Shown: positions 24,602 through 34,119, counted from the stretch's first letter. The stretch: 63,983 nt of DNA from Holophaga sp. (GCA_031292735.1 JARLGP010000265.1:1-63983); one strand, 5' to 3'. Program-made: numbers and translations. The notes: a model not told the origin generated them from the sequence alone.

Positions 24602-26002
24602 ATGACGGAGAAGGCGTTCATTGAGGAGCTGCGGGCGATCGTCGGCAAGTCGAACGTGCTCGACGGCACCGTCGATCTCCAGCTTTATCAATACGATGGT
24701 TTTCTGGTGGAACATCAGCCCGACGCGGTGGTGTTCGTCCGCTCCACCGAGGACGTGGCCAAGGTGGTCAAGGCCTGCAACCGGTTCGGGGTTCCCTTCC
24801 TGCCCCGGGGCGGCGGCACGAACCTCACCGGCGGCACCATCCCCTGCAAGGGCGGGGTGGTGATCGAGATGATCCGGATGAACCGGATCCTGGAGGTGGA
24901 CTGCGCCAGTCTGTGGGCGCGGGTGCAGCCGGGCCTGTTCAACCTGGAGCTGGGCAACGCCCTGGCGCCCCTGGGCTACCAGTTCCTGCCCGATCCGGCC
25001 AGCCAGAAGGCCTCCAGCCTGGGCGGCAACGTGGCGGAGAACGCCGGCGGCCCGCACTGCTTCAAGTACGGGGTCACCACCAACCACATCCTGGGGCTGA
25101 CCGTGGTGCTGCCGGACGGGCAGGTGGCCCAGGTGGGCGGCCGGGCCCCGGACCCGGTGGGCTACGACCTGACCGGGATGTTCGTGGGCAGCGAGGGCAC
25201 CTTCGGCATCTGCACGGAAGTGGTGGCCAAGATCGCCCGGCTGCCGGAGAGCGTCAAGACCCTCCTGGCGGTCTACGACAGCATCGAGGACGGCAGCCGG
25301 ACGGTTTCCGCCATCGTCGCCGCGGGCATGATCCCCGCCACCCTGGAGATGATGGACCAGCTGGTGATCCAGGCGGTGGAGGCCTCCCTCCACTGCGGCC
25401 TGCCGCTGGACTGCGCCACCGTGCTGCTGATCGAGGTGGACGGGCTCAAGGACGACCTGGAGCTCCAGGCCCAGGCCATCACCGACCTGTGCATGGCGCA
25501 CGGCGCCCGGGAGGTCCGCTGCGCCAAGGACGAGGCGGAGCGGTCCCTGCTCTGGGCCGGCCGGCGCGGCGCGTTCGGCGCGGTGGCCCGGCTCGCCCCC
25601 AGCTTCCTGGTGTGCGACGGCACCGTGCCGCGCACCGCCCTGCCGGAGGTGCTGCGCAAGGTGGCCGAGGTGGCCCTGAAGTACGACCTGCGCATCCCCA
25701 ACGTGTTCCACGCCGGCGACGGCAACCTGCATCCATTGATCCTGTTCGATTGGCGGGACGCGGACCAGAAGGCCCGGGTGCTCCAGGCCGGCATGGAGAT
25801 CCTGGGGCTGTGCGCGGCCCTGGGCGGCACCATCAGCGGCGAGCACGGGGTGGGGCTGGAGAAGATGAAGGCGATGCGGCTGGTCATGAGCGAAGCCGAC
25901 ATCCAGGCCCAGCGGCGGGTCAAGCGCACCTTCGACCCGGCCAACCTGGCCAACCCCGGGAAGATGTTCCCGGCTCCCGAGGAGGTGGCCTGTGCCCAGT
26001 GA
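24602..26002 (+). CDS. glcD: Glycolate/D-2-hydroxyacid oxidase FAD subunit GlcD
   Basis: The 466-residue protein has the vanillyl-alcohol-oxidase-type FAD domain (PRGGGTNLTGG near residue 72, ASSLGGNVAENAGGP near 140, FVGSEGTFGI near 200). The C-terminal oxidase domain has HAGDGNLHP near 377 and GEHGVGLEKM near 418, carrying substrate and FAD contacts. GlcD oxidises glycolate or D-lactate and passes electrons through GlcF to quinones. CAGGAG precedes ATG 24602. It overlaps glcE by 11 nt. Whether the physiological substrate is glycolate or D-lactate cannot be told. Confidence 0.92.
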   Translation: MTEKAFIEELRAIVGKSNVLDGTVDLQLYQYDGFLVEHQPDAVVFVRSTEDVAKVVKACNRFGVPFLPRGGGTNLTGGTIPCKGGVVIEMIRMNRILEVDCASLWARVQPGLFNLELGNALAPLGYQFLPDPASQKASSLGGNVAENAGGPHCFKYGVTTNHILGLTVVLPDGQVAQVGGRAPDPVGYDLTGMFVGSEGTFGICTEVVAKIARLPESVKTLLAVYDSIEDGSRTVSAIVAAGMIPATLEMMDQLVIQAVEASLHCGLPLDCATVLLIEVDGLKDDLELQAQAITDLCMAHGAREVRCAKDEAERSLLWAGRRGAFGAVARLAPSFLVCDGTVPRTALPEVLRKVAEVALKYDLRIPNVFHAGDGNLHPLILFDWRDADQKARVLQAGMEILGLCAALGGTISGEHGVGLEKMKAMRLVMSEADIQAQRRVKRTFDPANLANPGKMFPAPEEVACAQ

Positions 26003-27356
26003 TTTGAGCAGCCTGGCGGAGCAGCTGGAAACCATCGTCGGCCGCGACCAGGTGCTGGCCGGGCCGTCCTGCACCGCGCCGTTCGCCGTGGACGGGGTCT
26101 CCCCGGAACTGGTGGTGCGGCCCGACACGGAAGAGGAGGTGTCCCAGGTGGTGGCCGCCTGCTCGCGCACCGGAGCGGCCATTATCCCCTGGGGCGAGGG
26201 CACCGCCATGGGCCTGGGCAATCCCCCGGCCCGCACCCAGGTGGTGCTCCAGCTGGGCCGGATGAACCGCATGGTGGCCTGGGACCCGGCCAACCTCACG
26301 GTCACCGCCGAGGCCGGCATGCGCCTGGCCACGCTGCAGGAGACCGTGGCCCGGGACCGGGCCATCCTGCCCCTGGACCCGCCCGCCGACCACCTCGTCA
26401 CCCTGGGCGGCCTGGTGGCGGCCAACCAGAACGGCCCCAGCCGGCTGCGCTACGGCACCGTGCGGGACTGGCTGCTGGGCATGCGGGTGGTGCTCCCGGA
26501 CGGGGAGCGGATCCATTGCGGCGGCCGGGTGATCAAGAACGTTTCCGGCTACGACATGAACAAGATGTTCATCCGCAGCCTGGGCACCCTGGGCATCATC
26601 ACCGAAGTGACCTTCAAGCTGCTGCCCATGCCCGCCCAGTGGGCCGGGGTGATCGGGCTGTTCCCGCACCTGGCCGGCGCCCGCTCGGCGGTGACCCAGG
26701 CCATGGCCTCCTTCCTGCTTCCGGAATCCATCGACCTGCTGAATCCGGAGGCGGTGGAGCTGCTGGCCCCGACCCTGGAGCTGGCGCCGCCCGCCCGCAC
26801 CTGGGGCCTGGCCGTGGCCCTGGCCGGCAGCCCGGAGACCGTGGCCCGCCAGGCGCACGAGTTCTCCGCCCTGGTCGAGGCCAACGGCGGCTCCCTGGTG
26901 CCGGTCCCGGCCACCAAGGTCGGCCCCACCTGGCACGCGGTGCGCAACCTGCTGGAGGCCGCCCAGCCCGCCAACCCGGCCCGGATCCTTTGCAAGATCA
27001 CCGTGCCCATCGCCCGCACCTGCGACCTGGTGGCCGCCGCCGGCGAGCAGGGGCGCATCGGCGGCCTGCGCTCCGCGATCATGGCCTATGCCGGCAGCGG
27101 GGTGATCTGGTTGCTCTACCTGCCGGACGCGGGCACCCAGCCCCAGGCCCCGGTGTCCGCCGCCCTGGAGGCGCTGCGCGCCCAGGCCGTGGCGGCCGGC
27201 GGCGGCCTGGTGCTGCACCACGCCCCCCCGCCGCTGAAACGACTGCTGGACGTGTGGGGCCCGGCGGGCAGCGGGCTGGAGCTCATGCGCCGGCTCAAGG
27301 CGGAATTCGACCCCCGGGGCATCTGCAACCCGGGGCGGTTCGTGGCCGGGATCTGA
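25992..27356 (+). CDS. glcE: Glycolate oxidase FAD-binding subunit GlcE-like
   Basis: The 454-residue protein is a second FAD-binding-4 protein. It has PWGEGTAMGLGNPP (about residue 63), TLGGLVAANQNGPSRLRYG (about 137) and GGRVIKNVSGYDMNKMFIRSLG, split as GGRVIKNVSGYDMNK and MFIRSLGTLGIITE. The last is the classic GlcE signature. It is longer than E. coli GlcE (350) because its C-terminal domain is complete, ending in DPRGICNPGRF. It starts at GTG 25992 with GAGGAGG upstream, overlapping glcD, so translation is coupled. Only 8 nt separate it from glcF. Confidence 0.88.
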   Translation: MPSDLSSLAEQLETIVGRDQVLAGPSCTAPFAVDGVSPELVVRPDTEEEVSQVVAACSRTGAAIIPWGEGTAMGLGNPPARTQVVLQLGRMNRMVAWDPANLTVTAEAGMRLATLQETVARDRAILPLDPPADHLVTLGGLVAANQNGPSRLRYGTVRDWLLGMRVVLPDGERIHCGGRVIKNVSGYDMNKMFIRSLGTLGIITEVTFKLLPMPAQWAGVIGLFPHLAGARSAVTQAMASFLLPESIDLLNPEAVELLAPTLELAPPARTWGLAVALAGSPETVARQAHEFSALVEANGGSLVPVPATKVGPTWHAVRNLLEAAQPANPARILCKITVPIARTCDLVAAAGEQGRIGGLRSAIMAYAGSGVIWLLYLPDAGTQPQAPVSAALEALRAQAVAAGGGLVLHHAPPPLKRLLDVWGPAGSGLELMRRLKAEFDPRGICNPGRFVAGI

Positions 27357-27364
27357 GGCAAACC

Positions 27365-28642
27365 ATGGCAACCAATGAACTGCTTCCCCTGTATGACACC
27401 ATCGCCCAGTGCAACCGCTGCGGTTTCTGCCAAGCGGGCTGCCCGGTATTCCGCACCACCGGCTCGGAGCACTCCCTGGGCCGGGGCCGCCAGTCCGTGG
27501 CCCGGGCCCTGATCCTGGGCCAGATGGAACTGACCGCCGAGGTGTTCCACGCCGTGGAGGACTGCCTGCTGTGCCGCGGCTGCACCGCCCACTGCTTCCC
27601 GGCCATCCGCACCGACGAGACCGTGCTGGCCATCCGCTCCGCCTACCTCCGGCGCCACGGCCAGCCCAAGTGGCAGCGCTTCCTGTTCCGGGAGATCCTG
27701 GCCCACAGCAAGCGGCTGGAAACCGCCGGGCGCATGGCGCTCTGGGCCAAGCGCCACGGCCTCACCAAGCTGGCCGAGAAGTCCGGCATGCTGCGGCTGG
27801 TGGACCCGCGCTTCCAGTCGGTGGACAAGGTGCTGCCGAGCATGGGCGCCCGGGCCTTCCTGCGCGGCGACCAGGACCGGGTTCCGGCGCCCCGGGAGGT
27901 GAAGCACCGGATCGGCTATTTCGCCTCCTGCGGCATGAGCTTCCAGTTCCCGGAAGCGGTGGCCGCCACCCTGCGCGTGCTGGCCCGCAACGGCTGCGCC
28001 ACCACCATCATGGACAACACCTGCTGCGGCCGCCCGGCCCATTCGTACGGCGACCTGGACACCGCCCGGGACATCGCCCGGAAGAACATCGACCGCATGG
28101 CCCGGGAGGCCGAGGGCCTGGAGGCCATCATCTCCGACTGCGGCAGCTGCAGCACCCACCTCAAGGAGTACGGCAACCTGCTCAAGGACGACCCCGAGTA
28201 CCGGGACCAGGCCGCCGCCCTTTCCCGGAAGATCCGGAGCTTCAGCGAGTACCTGGCCGCCATCGGCATCGAGCAGCCGGGTGCCCTGCCCGGCACGGTC
28301 ACCTACCACGACCCCTGCCACCTCTCCAACCGCTTCGCCAAGATCACCGCCCAGCCGCGCCAGCTGCTGAAATCGGTGCCGGGCCTGGCCTACCGGGAGC
28401 TGCCGGAATCCGACTGGTGCTGCGGGGCGGCCGGCAGCTACACCTTCCTGCACCACGAAGAGGCCTCGGGGGTGCTGGAGCGGAAGATGAACAACGTGGC
28501 CAAGACCGGCTCCGAGACCCTGGTGACCGAGTGCCCGGCCTGCATGATGCACCTGGGCTACGGGGCGCGGAAGCATGGACTCGACGTGAAAGTGAAGCAC
28601 ATGAGCCAGGTGCTCGACGAGGCCTACCAGGGAGTCAATTGA
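27365..28642 (+). CDS. glcF: Glycolate oxidase iron-sulfur subunit GlcF
   Basis: The 425-residue protein has two N-terminal [4Fe-4S] motifs, CNRCGFCQAGCP (about residues 16-27) and CLLCRGCTAHCFP (about 68-80). Two CCG-type (DUF224) domains follow with CGRPAHSYGD and CCGAAGSY, which bind further clusters or heme-like cofactors. It carries electrons from GlcD/GlcE to the membrane quinone pool. It starts at ATG 27365; the in-frame extension upstream is a shadow inside glcE. The three genes form a complete glcDEF unit. Confidence 0.92.
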   Translation: MATNELLPLYDTIAQCNRCGFCQAGCPVFRTTGSEHSLGRGRQSVARALILGQMELTAEVFHAVEDCLLCRGCTAHCFPAIRTDETVLAIRSAYLRRHGQPKWQRFLFREILAHSKRLETAGRMALWAKRHGLTKLAEKSGMLRLVDPRFQSVDKVLPSMGARAFLRGDQDRVPAPREVKHRIGYFASCGMSFQFPEAVAATLRVLARNGCATTIMDNTCCGRPAHSYGDLDTARDIARKNIDRMAREAEGLEAIISDCGSCSTHLKEYGNLLKDDPEYRDQAAALSRKIRSFSEYLAAIGIEQPGALPGTVTYHDPCHLSNRFAKITAQPRQLLKSVPGLAYRELPESDWCCGAAGSYTFLHHEEASGVLERKMNNVAKTGSETLVTECPACMMHLGYGARKHGLDVKVKHMSQVLDEAYQGVN

Positions 28643-28656
28643 GTTATGCTGGGGCG

Positions 28657-29436
28657 GTGAACTACGCCGCCCTCGCCTCAGGTTCCAAAGGCAACTGCCA
28701 TGCCTTCTCCGATGGCCAGCGCGTGCTGCTGGTGGACGCGGGCATCTCCCTCAAGCAGATCCGCTTGCGCATGGAGGCGATCGGCTGGGATTTCGCCCAG
28801 GTGGGCGCGGTGGCCCTGTCCCACGAGCATTCCGACCACATCCGCGCCGTGCCCATCCTGCTCCGGCACACCGGGTGCGTCTTCCTGGTGACCCGGGAGA
28901 CCCTGGCGGCGGTGCAGGCCATCCACGGCATCGAGATCCCCCCGGAGCGGCTGATCCCCCTGCGCGCCGGCCACGCGGCCGACTGGAACGGGGTGCGGGT
29001 GCTGCCCTTCACCACCCCCCACGACGCGGCCGATCCGGTGGCCTTCCGGGTGGAGTGGGACGGGTTCCAGGCGGCGGTGGTCACCGACCTGGGCCATCCC
29101 ACCGCCCTGGTGGCCGATCACTGCGCCGGGCTCGACCTGCTGGCGCTGGAAGCCAACCACGACATCCAGATGCTCCGGGAGGGCACCTACCCGCCCGCCC
29201 TGAAGGCCCGCATCCTCAGCCGGGTGGGCCACCTCAGCAACGAAAGCATGGGCGAGCTGCTCACCGGGATCCTCACCCCCCGGCTCAAGACCCTGGTCCT
29301 GGCCCATCTGAGCGAACACAACAACGATCCGGCCCTGGCCCGCCTGGCCGCGGCCGAGGTCCTGCGCCATTCCAGCACTGTCCTGCACCTGGCCCGCCAG
29401 GACGAGCCATTGCAGGTTGCGGCTCCGAACCAATAG
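28657..29436 (+). CDS. Metallo-beta-lactamase-fold hydrolase (YycJ/WalJ-like)
   Basis: The 259-residue protein begins with FASLGSGS-like ALASGSKGNC and has the metal motif SHEHSDH (residues 55-61), further His at TTPHDAAD and the TDLGHP Asp. Relatives such as YycJ are single-stranded or 5'-exonuclease-like enzymes, mostly uncharacterised. The start is uncertain: GTG 28657 is shown, but TTG 28639, which overlaps the glcF stop and has GGAG 4 nt upstream, would add six residues. Position after glcF suggests co-transcription, but no functional link is evident. Confidence 0.82.
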   Translation: MNYAALASGSKGNCHAFSDGQRVLLVDAGISLKQIRLRMEAIGWDFAQVGAVALSHEHSDHIRAVPILLRHTGCVFLVTRETLAAVQAIHGIEIPPERLIPLRAGHAADWNGVRVLPFTTPHDAADPVAFRVEWDGFQAAVVTDLGHPTALVADHCAGLDLLALEANHDIQMLREGTYPPALKARILSRVGHLSNESMGELLTGILTPRLKTLVLAHLSEHNNDPALARLAAAEVLRHSSTVLHLARQDEPLQVAAPNQ

Positions 29437-29451
29437 CCTCAGGATATTCCC

Positions 29452-30513
29452 ATGACACCCAAACCCCTGTTCGCCCGGATCGTTCTCATCGCGTCCGCCG
29501 TATGCGCGCCCGCCTGGGCCCAGTCGCCCATGTTCACCGACGGCCCCGCCTTCGGGGGCTCCAAGGTCTTTTCCGAGGGGATGAACCCGCTGGGCAACCC
29601 GGCCCGCTACAGCGAGGCCCCCAACGGCTACTACTTCACCTACCTGGAGGGCGACCAGCAGTCCAAGGACACCGAAACCACCCTGAACAACATGGGCGCC
29701 TCGGACCCGGCCTCCATGGCCAAGCTCGGCAACGCCCCCTGGGCCCTGCGCACCCAGGCCTACGGCTTCGCCGCCACCAAGGGCGGCGGCAGCCTCGGCC
29801 TGACCCGGGAGGAGTTCAACGGGCTGCTCGCCTATCCGGACCTGACCCCCGGCAACTTCGGCTCCGGCCTGGCCGGCAACCTGTCCTACCTGGACGGGCG
29901 CCGGGCCACCGTGGACCGGCTGAGCATCGGCGGCGGCGGGCCGCTGCAGAAGAATTCCACCACCACCCTGGGCGTCAGCCTGCGGGTGGAACGCTGGGCC
30001 ATGGGCGACACGGTGCTGAACTACGTCCCGCTGAATCCCTATCCGGGCGCGGTGTCCAGCCTGCTGGACAGCACCTCCACCCAGGTCCGCAGCTGGAACA
30101 TGGCGCTGGACGCGGGGATCGTGCTGGAACTGGTCCAGGGCGTGCGGGTGGGGCTCAGCGCCGACCAGATCAATTCCAAGCACCTCTGGGACGTCTACCT
30201 GAAGCCCCAGTTCCGGGCCGGGCTCCAGCTGGACCTGGGCCAGATCGCCAAGGTCTCCCTGGAAAGCGACATCAATTCCGTGGAGCGCATGCCGTTCCCG
30301 GTGAAGCAGCAGTCCTCCAGCGCCTCCCTGCGCTTCACCATCAGCTCGGCCGCGGCCTTCCTGGTGGGCGCCGAGCGCCGGAAGATCGACTCGGTGGACG
30401 TGACCAACATCGGCGCGACCCTGCAGATCCGCACCACCTCCGTGCTGCTGGGGATCGGCTTCCAGGCCGGCCAGGACCGTCCCATGAAGGGCGCCACGTT
30501 CATGGTGAACTGA
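29452..30513 (+). CDS. Predicted outer-membrane beta-barrel protein of unknown function
   Basis: The 353-residue protein has a signal peptide (IVLIASAVCAPAWAQ) and many short alternating strands (VRVGLSADQINS, ASLRFTISSAAAFLVG, TLQIRTTSVLLGIGF), consistent with a FadL/TraF-like barrel. No catalytic motif is seen. The stop overlaps the lolA start by one base, so expression is tightly coupled to lipoprotein transport. Function is unknown. Confidence 0.68.
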   Translation: MTPKPLFARIVLIASAVCAPAWAQSPMFTDGPAFGGSKVFSEGMNPLGNPARYSEAPNGYYFTYLEGDQQSKDTETTLNNMGASDPASMAKLGNAPWALRTQAYGFAATKGGGSLGLTREEFNGLLAYPDLTPGNFGSGLAGNLSYLDGRRATVDRLSIGGGGPLQKNSTTTLGVSLRVERWAMGDTVLNYVPLNPYPGAVSSLLDSTSTQVRSWNMALDAGIVLELVQGVRVGLSADQINSKHLWDVYLKPQFRAGLQLDLGQIAKVSLESDINSVERMPFPVKQQSSSASLRFTISSAAAFLVGAERRKIDSVDVTNIGATLQIRTTSVLLGIGFQAGQDRPMKGATFMVN

Positions 30514-31214
30514 TGGGAGGACCCGTCCGCTTCCGGCCCGTCGTTCGGCTCCTGGGGTGCCTGATGCTCGCCGCCATGACCCTCCGCGCCCAGTCGCCGC
30601 TGGACGTGCAGCAGGCGGCCGAGCGTTTCGACGCCGCCCAGGCCCGGGTGAACACCCTCCAGGCGCCCTTCACCCTCACCATCCGCCGGGTGCTGCTCAA
30701 GACCCCCACGGTGACCAAGGGCACGGTCTTCCTGCAGGGCTCCGACTTCGTCCATTTCAATTTCGCCGCCCCGGAAGACCTGATCCTCCACCTGACCCCC
30801 AAGGCCCTGCTCTCCTACAGCCCGGCCGCCGGCGTCGGCGAGCGGCTCAAGATCGGCTTCATCAAGAACGCCAACCGCCAGTTCCTGGGGCTGGGCCAGA
30901 AGCTGTCCTACCTTTCCGACTACTTCAAGGTGTCCCTGGAGGACGGCCGGGAGGTGAAGGGCTCGTACCAGTTCATCCTCCGCCCGCGCAGCCTGGCGGT
31001 GAAGAAGCGGCTGGACCTGCTCACCATCTGGGTGGACAAGGACACCTTCCTGCCGCGCCAGGTGACCTGGGTGGAACGGGGGGGCGACTCCTGGCTGCTG
31101 GAACTGGGCCCGCTGGTGATCAACCAGGCGCTCCCGGCCGCGGTGACCGGCTTCAAGATCCCGCCCGGGGTGCCGCTCAAAGAGGAGTTCAGCTTTTTTG
31201 CCACGAGAAAGTAG
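30513..31214 (+). CDS. lolA: Outer-membrane lipoprotein carrier protein LolA-like
   Basis: The 233-residue periplasmic protein has a signal peptide (LLGCLMLAAMTLRAQ) and a LolA-type half-barrel: FTLTIRRVLLKTPTVTKG, HFNFAAPEDLILHLTPKALL (interior strands) and DLLTIWVDKDTFLPRQVTW. LolA carries lipoproteins from LolCDE to the outer membrane. It is a divergent member. The ATG at 30513 shares its first base with the upstream stop. An in-frame ATG at 30564 would cut the signal peptide short. It continues the run glcDEF-hydrolase-barrel-lolA, and the zinc-ribbon/FHA gene begins 30 nt later. Confidence 0.78.
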   Translation: MGGPVRFRPVVRLLGCLMLAAMTLRAQSPLDVQQAAERFDAAQARVNTLQAPFTLTIRRVLLKTPTVTKGTVFLQGSDFVHFNFAAPEDLILHLTPKALLSYSPAAGVGERLKIGFIKNANRQFLGLGQKLSYLSDYFKVSLEDGREVKGSYQFILRPRSLAVKKRLDLLTIWVDKDTFLPRQVTWVERGGDSWLLELGPLVINQALPAAVTGFKIPPGVPLKEEFSFFATRK

Positions 31215-31244
31215 ACTGGAACCAGGCTTTTCCCGGGGGGAGAA

Positions 31245-31823
31245 ATGATCATTGTCTGCCCTTCCTGCTCGGCGCGGTTCCAGTATGCGGATTCCCGCTT
31301 CCAGGGAGCGATATCCAAACGGTTCCAGTGCCCGAAATGCGCCACCATGTTCGAGGTGATGAACCCGTTGACCAGCGAGGCCACGCCGCCGCCCATGGAG
31401 GCGCCCACCCCCCTGCCCCCGGCCCCCAAGCCCACCGAGACCACCTCGCGCCGGCTGCGCGACGCCATGCTCGCCTCGTCGGGGGAAACCGCCATGCCGC
31501 CGGGCATCCGCTACAGCCTGGCCTTCCTCACCGGGCCCCAGGCCTCCACCGTCCGGGCCCTCACCGCCCCGGTGACCACCCTGGGCCGGGAGGAAGGCGA
31601 CGTGATCATCAACGATCCCGAGACCTCCCGCAAGCACGCCCGGCTCGAGATCCACGCCGACGGCACCGCCTGGCTCACCGACCTGGGCTCCACCAACGGC
31701 ACCGTCACCGGCGGCAAGGCCATTGACGGCCCCACCCAACTACTGGACCGTCAGGAGTTCTCCTGCGGGAGAAGCACCTTCATGCTGCTGATCCGGGCCC
31801 TCGATTCCAGTTCCACCGACTGA
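31245..31823 (+). CDS. Zinc-ribbon plus FHA domain protein
   Basis: The 192-residue protein has an N-terminal MJ0042-type zinc finger (C5, C8, C29, C32), a Pro-rich linker (residues about 45-70) and a C-terminal FHA domain (about 100-190). The FHA signature LGREEGDVIINDPETSRKHA is followed by DLGSTNGT. FHA domains bind phosphothreonine peptides, so a Ser/Thr kinase partner is expected, though none is encoded in the window. GGGGGGAGAA is the ribosome-binding site. It is followed 9 nt later by a TPR membrane protein. Confidence 0.87.
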   Translation: MIIVCPSCSARFQYADSRFQGAISKRFQCPKCATMFEVMNPLTSEATPPPMEAPTPLPPAPKPTETTSRRLRDAMLASSGETAMPPGIRYSLAFLTGPQASTVRALTAPVTTLGREEGDVIINDPETSRKHARLEIHADGTAWLTDLGSTNGTVTGGKAIDGPTQLLDRQEFSCGRSTFMLLIRALDSSSTD

Positions 31824-31832
31824 GCCGCACCC

Positions 31833-33401
31833 ATGCCCCAAGACCCCTACCAGGCCCACCTGAACCACGCCACCGCCCTGTTCGAGGCGGGCGACGTGGT
31901 GCAGGCCGGGCAGATCTGGCAGGCCATCCTCAAGCGGGAGCCCGGCCACCAGGCGGCGCGGGAAGGGCTGTTCCGGGTCAAGCAGTTCCTCGACCAGAAA
32001 AGCGGGGCCTGGGACAACGAGCGGCTGCTGCAGGAGGGCTGCACCCTGTTCGACATGGGCCAGCTGACCGACGCCCTGGAAAAATGGGAGCGGATCCTGG
32101 TCACCGACCCCAGGCACAAGCTGGCCATCGCCTATGCCAACGACGCCCGCCGGGAGATGGGGCTCGAGCCGCTTGCCGCCGCCCCGTCCGCCCAGGACGC
32201 CCAGGCCGCGGAACCCGCGCCGCCGCCGGCCGGCGCCGACCAGCTGGTGCGGGAAGGGGCCCAGCTCTATGAGATGGGCATGGCCGAGGAAGCCATCGCC
32301 AAGTGGCGGCGGGCGCTGGAGCAGCAGCCGGAGCACCAGGACGCCCTGGATTACCTGAAGATGGCCCGCCGGGAACAGGCCCAGGCCGCGGCCCCCAGCC
32401 CCGCGCCGGCCCCCAAGGCCGCCCCCGACCCGAGGGAAACCCAGATCTGGCACGCCGGCCAGCTGCTGCGCGACCGGCGGCTGGAGGAGGCCTCCCGGGC
32501 CTTCCAGCAGCTGCTGGACCAGGGCTCCCAGGATCCCCGGGTGATCCAGGGCTACCACCAGGTGAGGACGCTGCTGGCCGTCCAGGAGACCCAGCGCAGC
32601 GCCCCCATCCCCATCCAGGTCGACCCCGCCCCCGCCAAGGCCGCTCCCCCCGCGCCTCCGGTGGGCCCGCCCAGGGCCCTCACCGTGCGCCCGCCCCAGC
32701 GGGACGGCTTCCGGCTGCCCGGGGTGCTGGGCCGGGCGCGCCTGCCCCGGCGGCTCCACCGCCCCCGGAACCTGGTCCTGGCCGGCAGCCTGGCCTTCCT
32801 GGCGCTCCTCGGCCTGGGCATCTACGGGATGCGCCTGCGCGAGGCGGCCCTGCGGGAAGCGGTCGCCGCCGCCAAGCGCAACGCCCTGAGGCCGGTGTCG
32901 CGGATGGTGGACATCCCGTCGCTGGCCGAGCCGCTGGATTCGGTGCGCAGCGAAGGCGAGGGGGCCCTGGCCGAGGATCCCCTGCTGGCCTATTTCCGGG
33001 CCGAGGAATGGGCGCGCCGGGATCCGGACAACCCGGCCGCCACCCTGCTGGTGCAGAAGGCCAAGGACAAGCTGACCTACCTCCCGGTGACGGTCACCGT
33101 CGACGAGTACGACCGGGCCCTGCAGACGGGCGACCTGGAGGGGGCCCGCCGGTGCATCCTCGCGCTGCTGCGCCACGATCCCGACGATCTCGACCTGCGC
33201 GGCCGGGCCCGCAAGGTGCTGCTGGCGCTGGCGCCCCTTTATGCCGCCGAGGACCACCTGGGCAAGACCAAGGATGTCCTCCTCCTGGGCCGGGCCATGT
33301 ATCCCCAGGACCCGGCCTGGCCAGCCAGGCTCAAGCTGCTTGAATCCATCCAGGACCTGGCCAAGGCCGACCGGGCCCCCTGGATCCAGCTGCTGGGTTG
33401 A
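31833..33401 (+). CDS. TPR-containing single-pass membrane protein
   Basis: The 522-residue protein has three N-terminal TPR-like units (residues about 1-40, 55-100, 135-180, each AAxxLFExGD-like, for example ATALFEAGDVVQAGQIWQAI split here), Ala/Pro linkers and another TPR (about 205-235). One transmembrane helix follows (LVLAGSLAFLALLGLGIYGM, about 313-332), then a periplasmic or cytoplasmic C-terminal helical domain. TPRs mediate protein-protein contact, and it probably scaffolds with the FHA protein before it and the zinc-ribbon membrane protein after it. No enzymatic motif is present. Confidence 0.75.
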   Translation: MPQDPYQAHLNHATALFEAGDVVQAGQIWQAILKREPGHQAAREGLFRVKQFLDQKSGAWDNERLLQEGCTLFDMGQLTDALEKWERILVTDPRHKLAIAYANDARREMGLEPLAAAPSAQDAQAAEPAPPPAGADQLVREGAQLYEMGMAEEAIAKWRRALEQQPEHQDALDYLKMARREQAQAAAPSPAPAPKAAPDPRETQIWHAGQLLRDRRLEEASRAFQQLLDQGSQDPRVIQGYHQVRTLLAVQETQRSAPIPIQVDPAPAKAAPPAPPVGPPRALTVRPPQRDGFRLPGVLGRARLPRRLHRPRNLVLAGSLAFLALLGLGIYGMRLREAALREAVAAAKRNALRPVSRMVDIPSLAEPLDSVRSEGEGALAEDPLLAYFRAEEWARRDPDNPAATLLVQKAKDKLTYLPVTVTVDEYDRALQTGDLEGARRCILALLRHDPDDLDLRGRARKVLLALAPLYAAEDHLGKTKDVLLLGRAMYPQDPAWPARLKLLESIQDLAKADRAPWIQLLG

Positions 33402-34117
33402 CCTTGAACCCGCGAACCCATTGTCCCAGCTGCCACCAGCGGATCACCCCGCTGGTGCTGGAGTGCCCGCAATGCGGCCTGAGCCTGGCCCGGCAGCCCC
33501 TGCCCCGTCCGCTCCTGTTCCAGGCCTCGGCCCTGAAGACCGCCGGCCCCGCCCGGGAGGAGCACCAGACCCTTTCCACCCCCGCCCTGGGCCGGGTGGA
33601 GCCGCTGACCATCCTGGAGCCGGTGCCCGCCGAGGAGGATCCCTCCCGGGAGTTCCAGGATCTCGGCCTGCGCATGGAACTGCCCCAGCCCCATCCCGAG
33701 CTGGAGCTCACCGACTCGTTCTGGCCGGTGGTCAAGATGGAGGCCCTGGAGTGCCTGGTGCTGGTGTCGCTCAACGCCGGGCTGGGGCTGGTGGCCTGCT
33801 GGATGGCCGGGGCCCCGCCCGCCGTGGTCTATGCGAACCTCTGGCCCTACCTGCTGCCGGTGCACGCCTCGGTGTCCTGGACCTACCTCATGGTGCCGCT
33901 GGTGCTGGTGGGCCAGTCGCCCATGATGGGCATGGAGCACCTGCTGCTCGACAGCGACCTGCCCGAGCGCCGCATGTCCTTCTCCCTGCTTCACCTGGTC
34001 TCGGCCCTGAGCTTCCCGGTGTCGTTCCTGTGCATGGTGCTCACCCCCAACCACCGCACCCTGGCCGAGCTGCTTTCGGGCCTGGAGATCCTGCAGCTGC
34101 CGCACCGGGCGCGGTAG
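33398..34117 (+). CDS. Zinc-ribbon, RDD-like membrane protein
   Basis: The 239-residue protein starts with two CxxC pairs (HCPSCHQ, ECPQCGL) that form a zinc ribbon. After a Pro-rich linker come three to four hydrophobic helices (LECLVLVSLNAGLGLVACW, TYLMVPLVLVG, HLVSALSFPVSFLCMVL) and a C-terminal RTLAELLSGLEIL that resembles the end of RDD domains. Start TTG 33398 overlaps the previous stop (TTGA). A second TTG at 33404 would be two residues shorter. Three consecutive genes with zinc-ribbon/FHA, TPR and RDD-like parts suggest one membrane-associated assembly. Confidence 0.65.
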   Translation: MTLNPRTHCPSCHQRITPLVLECPQCGLSLARQPLPRPLLFQASALKTAGPAREEHQTLSTPALGRVEPLTILEPVPAEEDPSREFQDLGLRMELPQPHPELELTDSFWPVVKMEALECLVLVSLNAGLGLVACWMAGAPPAVVYANLWPYLLPVHASVSWTYLMVPLVLVGQSPMMGMEHLLLDSDLPERRMSFSLLHLVSALSFPVSFLCMVLTPNHRTLAELLSGLEILQLPHRAR

Positions 34118-34119
34118 GC

